A stretch of DNA of 64,000 nt from Austropuccinia psidii (taxonomy: Eukaryota; Basidiomycota; Pucciniomycetes; Pucciniales; Sphaerophragmiaceae), in contig JALGQZ010000004.1 of assembly GCA_023105745.1 (NCBI GenBank), positions 41,963,937 through 42,027,936 of the forward strand, given 5' to 3'. Shown here one piece after another: positions 62,554 through 64,000 of the stretch. The notes beneath the pieces are model-generated. The model searched no databases. It saw only the letters and a program-made list of their open reading frames with translations, and was not told the origin of the DNA. A program made the translations under genes and the position numbers. Position 1 is the stretch's first letter. The number at the start of each line of letters is the position of its first letter.

Positions 62554-63110
62554 AAGGAATAAGTGTTACAGACTTGAACACCACCTTCTTTGAAGAGGTC
62601 AGAAATAGTTACATTCAAGATAACAATTGTAGCATCTTATACCAATTAGTGAACAAAGACTGTAAAGACAACTCTCTAATACATGCCTTGGATGAAGTAT
62701 GGAAAGGATCATATGATAAAGGAAGGTTTCACCTACTTGATGGTATAAAATTCAACAGTACAAGTAACCCAATGAAAGCATTAGGAATCTTTGGGAATCA
62801 CAGCTGAATTGGTTGTTATGGAAAATTGCTCTAGTACCCATTTTTATTGGGAAATAACAATTTAATGATGCATGGGATAGATTTACATAATAACAAAAAC
62901 AGATACTTTCCTATTGAAACATCTGGTACAAAGAAAATTACCAAAGTTGTTAAAGAAATGAAATTAAGAACTAAAAAAGTAAGGGAATACCTTGTTAGGT
63001 ACAGTGACCCAACTTGTGAAGATGAATGGTTAGAAGAAAAAGATATACCAGAAGCTACCAAACTCCTAAAAAGATTCAGACACACTAGAGGCACCAATAT
63101 TACAAAGTAA
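62554..63110 (+). pseudogene. A2 scrambled pol remnant: integrase N-term, protease, chromodomain
   Basis: Three fragments in non-genomic order. About 62545-62745 is the spacer and start of the integrase zinc region (PIEGISVTDLNTTFFEEV to GRFHLLDGI). It continues without a break into protease sequence (KFNSTSNPMKALGIF; then, frame-shifted, VVMENCSSTHF and GIDLHNNKNRYF) to about 62915. The rest, 62916-63109, is the C-terminal chromodomain (SGTKKITKV, VREYLVRYSDPTCEDEW, EATKLLKRF). Normal order is protease, RT, RNase H, integrase, chromodomain, as in A1 and B. Junctions fall on short shared sequences, for example ACTTGATGGTATAA at 62735-62748. No catalytic site is complete. Confidence 0.86.
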
Positions 63111-63121
63111 TATTCTTTTTT

Positions 63122-63133
63122 AGGGGGAGGGAA
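63122..63133 (+). promoter_or_regulatory. A2 polypurine tract
   Basis: AGGGGGAGGGAA, preceded by a T run (TTCTTTTTT) and directly against the 3' LTR. It is the expected primer site for plus-strand DNA synthesis and is intact. Confidence 0.85.
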
Positions 63134-64000
63134 TGTGAGCCTTAGAGGTAATTTCATATACCCAAAAGACCACAAATACAAAAATAACATATTAATATAT
63201 ATAAAATAAATTTATTTATATTATTAAAATAAAAATCAAAATATAAATATAAAATTATATTAAAAATAAAAAAATTAATTACAATTTAAAAATAAAAATA
63301 CATTAAATTTTGTAAGTATAAAATTACATTTATACTTGAAAAAATTAAGTAAAAATGAAATTTTAACAAAATTGTGAAAAAATAAATAAATTTGGAAAAA
63401 AGTTAAATAAAAATTATTATAACTTTTTATCCAATAAATAAACATATAAAAATTATTTCACCATTGGATTCCTCATAAAAAATCAGGTGGGGTCACCTCT
63501 GAGTGAAATTCTTGTAACTCAACTCTAAATAAGCTTAAATTAAGTTTTTAGTATTTTCAATACAAAAGTTGGAAATCCTCAAAACCTTAATTTAATTCAC
63601 ACCACATGTGGTGCTAACCATGAAATTTTGTGTTAAAATTGAGGTGTTGTGTTTAGTTTAGAAGTTATGAGGAATTGAAGTATTTTCAATTGAATTCAAT
63701 TGAAATGTCAAAATGTGCGCGTGTATTACATAAGTGAACTTTGATTTACATATGAGGTGTCAATTATTACTGTATTGTACTGTACAATTGAATTGAATTA
63801 CATATGTAAATTATAAGTATAATACATGATGAGGAATTAAAGGAAAAATAAATTGGAAAGATTAAATTTGGGGGGGAAAAGGAACTCCAGCTCTAAGGGG
63901 GAGCTAGACCCCCAAAATCCTTGCTGACAGGCGTGGGATGTCAAAATTCACGCAAAAGTTCATCACTTTTGGCCTGGAATTGAGTTACAGGGTCTGTGGA
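63134..64000 (+). repeat. A2 3' LTR (first 867 bp; cut by window end)
   Basis: It matches 57911-58777 at all but three positions, with no gaps: A to C in AAAATAAAATATT, T to C in GTGGTGTTAACC, and C to T in TTTAGCTTAGAAG (5' LTR state given first). Near identity marks A2 as the youngest insertion in the window. Confidence 0.95.

Larger units (their letters stand above)
57911..64000 (+). mobile_element. Young non-autonomous Gypsy element A2 (family A), 3' end outside window
   Basis: It has LTRs at 57911-59734 and from 63134 to the window end. The offset is constant at 5223 bp, and 3 substitutions with no indels occur over the 867 bp that can be compared, so insertion was recent. The internal region is only 3.4 kb: leader, spliced ORF1, gag ORF2, then about 0.56 kb of scrambled pol fragments and a polypurine tract. 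RT and RNase H are absent altogether, so the element depends on enzymes supplied by full-length relatives. The 5' flank is ATAGG (57906-57910); the matching copy is predicted near 64958 from the 1824-bp LTR length. Confidence 0.93.

Overview
This 64-kb window is eukaryotic, very AT-rich, and holds no host gene that I can recognise. It is a stack of transposable elements inserted into one another. The chromodomain Ty3/Gypsy pol, the basidiomycete-type Tnp2 (CACTA) transposase, the MULE transposase fused to an OTU domain, and the short (60-95 bp) GT-AG introns all suggest a rust fungus (Pucciniales). The protein families resemble ones I remember from the repeat-rich myrtle rust genome (Austropuccinia psidii). 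That species call is inference from memory, not a search result.

Layout. (1) 1-11397 is unassigned, decayed AT-rich DNA. It holds a TTTA microsatellite, a 13-bp minisatellite and a possible relic of a CACTA terminus. (2) From 11398 lies an old Gypsy element, called A1 here: 5' LTR 11398-13092, then broken gag, protease, RT and RNase H to 17766. (3) A second Gypsy element, B (17767-43947), sits inside A1. The A1 reading resumes at 43948 in the middle of pol and continues into integrase to about 44812. (4) Element B was itself hit at least five times: by MULE1 (minus strand, 19071-25148) in its 5' LTR, by a solo LTR of family A (26604-28379), by two solo LTRs of a third family C (28657-30755 and 32397-34509), and by MULE2 (35498-39758). 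MULE1 carries a further solo family-A LTR (22514-24292). Several insertions still show 5-bp or 8-bp target-site duplications. (5) A CACTA transposon (about 45034-57910) has long inverted termini with subterminal repeats, a broken tnp2 gene and a convergent broken accessory gene. (6) At 57911 a young family-A element, A2, begins. Its two LTRs differ at only 3 of the 867 positions visible here.

How the parts work together. A2 is the only element here with near-intact coding capacity. It has a spliced upstream ORF, an overlapping 561-codon gag, a primer-binding region and a polypurine tract. Its pol is reduced to three fragments in scrambled order (integrase N-terminus, then protease, then chromodomain). 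It therefore cannot encode reverse transcriptase or integrase and must have been copied in trans. The two MULE copies encode the same multidomain protein: zinc finger, MULE DDE transposase, SWIM-like zinc finger, Lys/Asn tract, OTU cysteine-protease domain. MULE2 keeps one reading frame across three introns, interrupted only by nonsense codons. In MULE1 the short Lys/Asn tract has grown into about 0.5 kb of hexanucleotide repeat.

All boundaries were placed by eye. Most genes are reported as pseudogenes because they carry stops or frameshifts.
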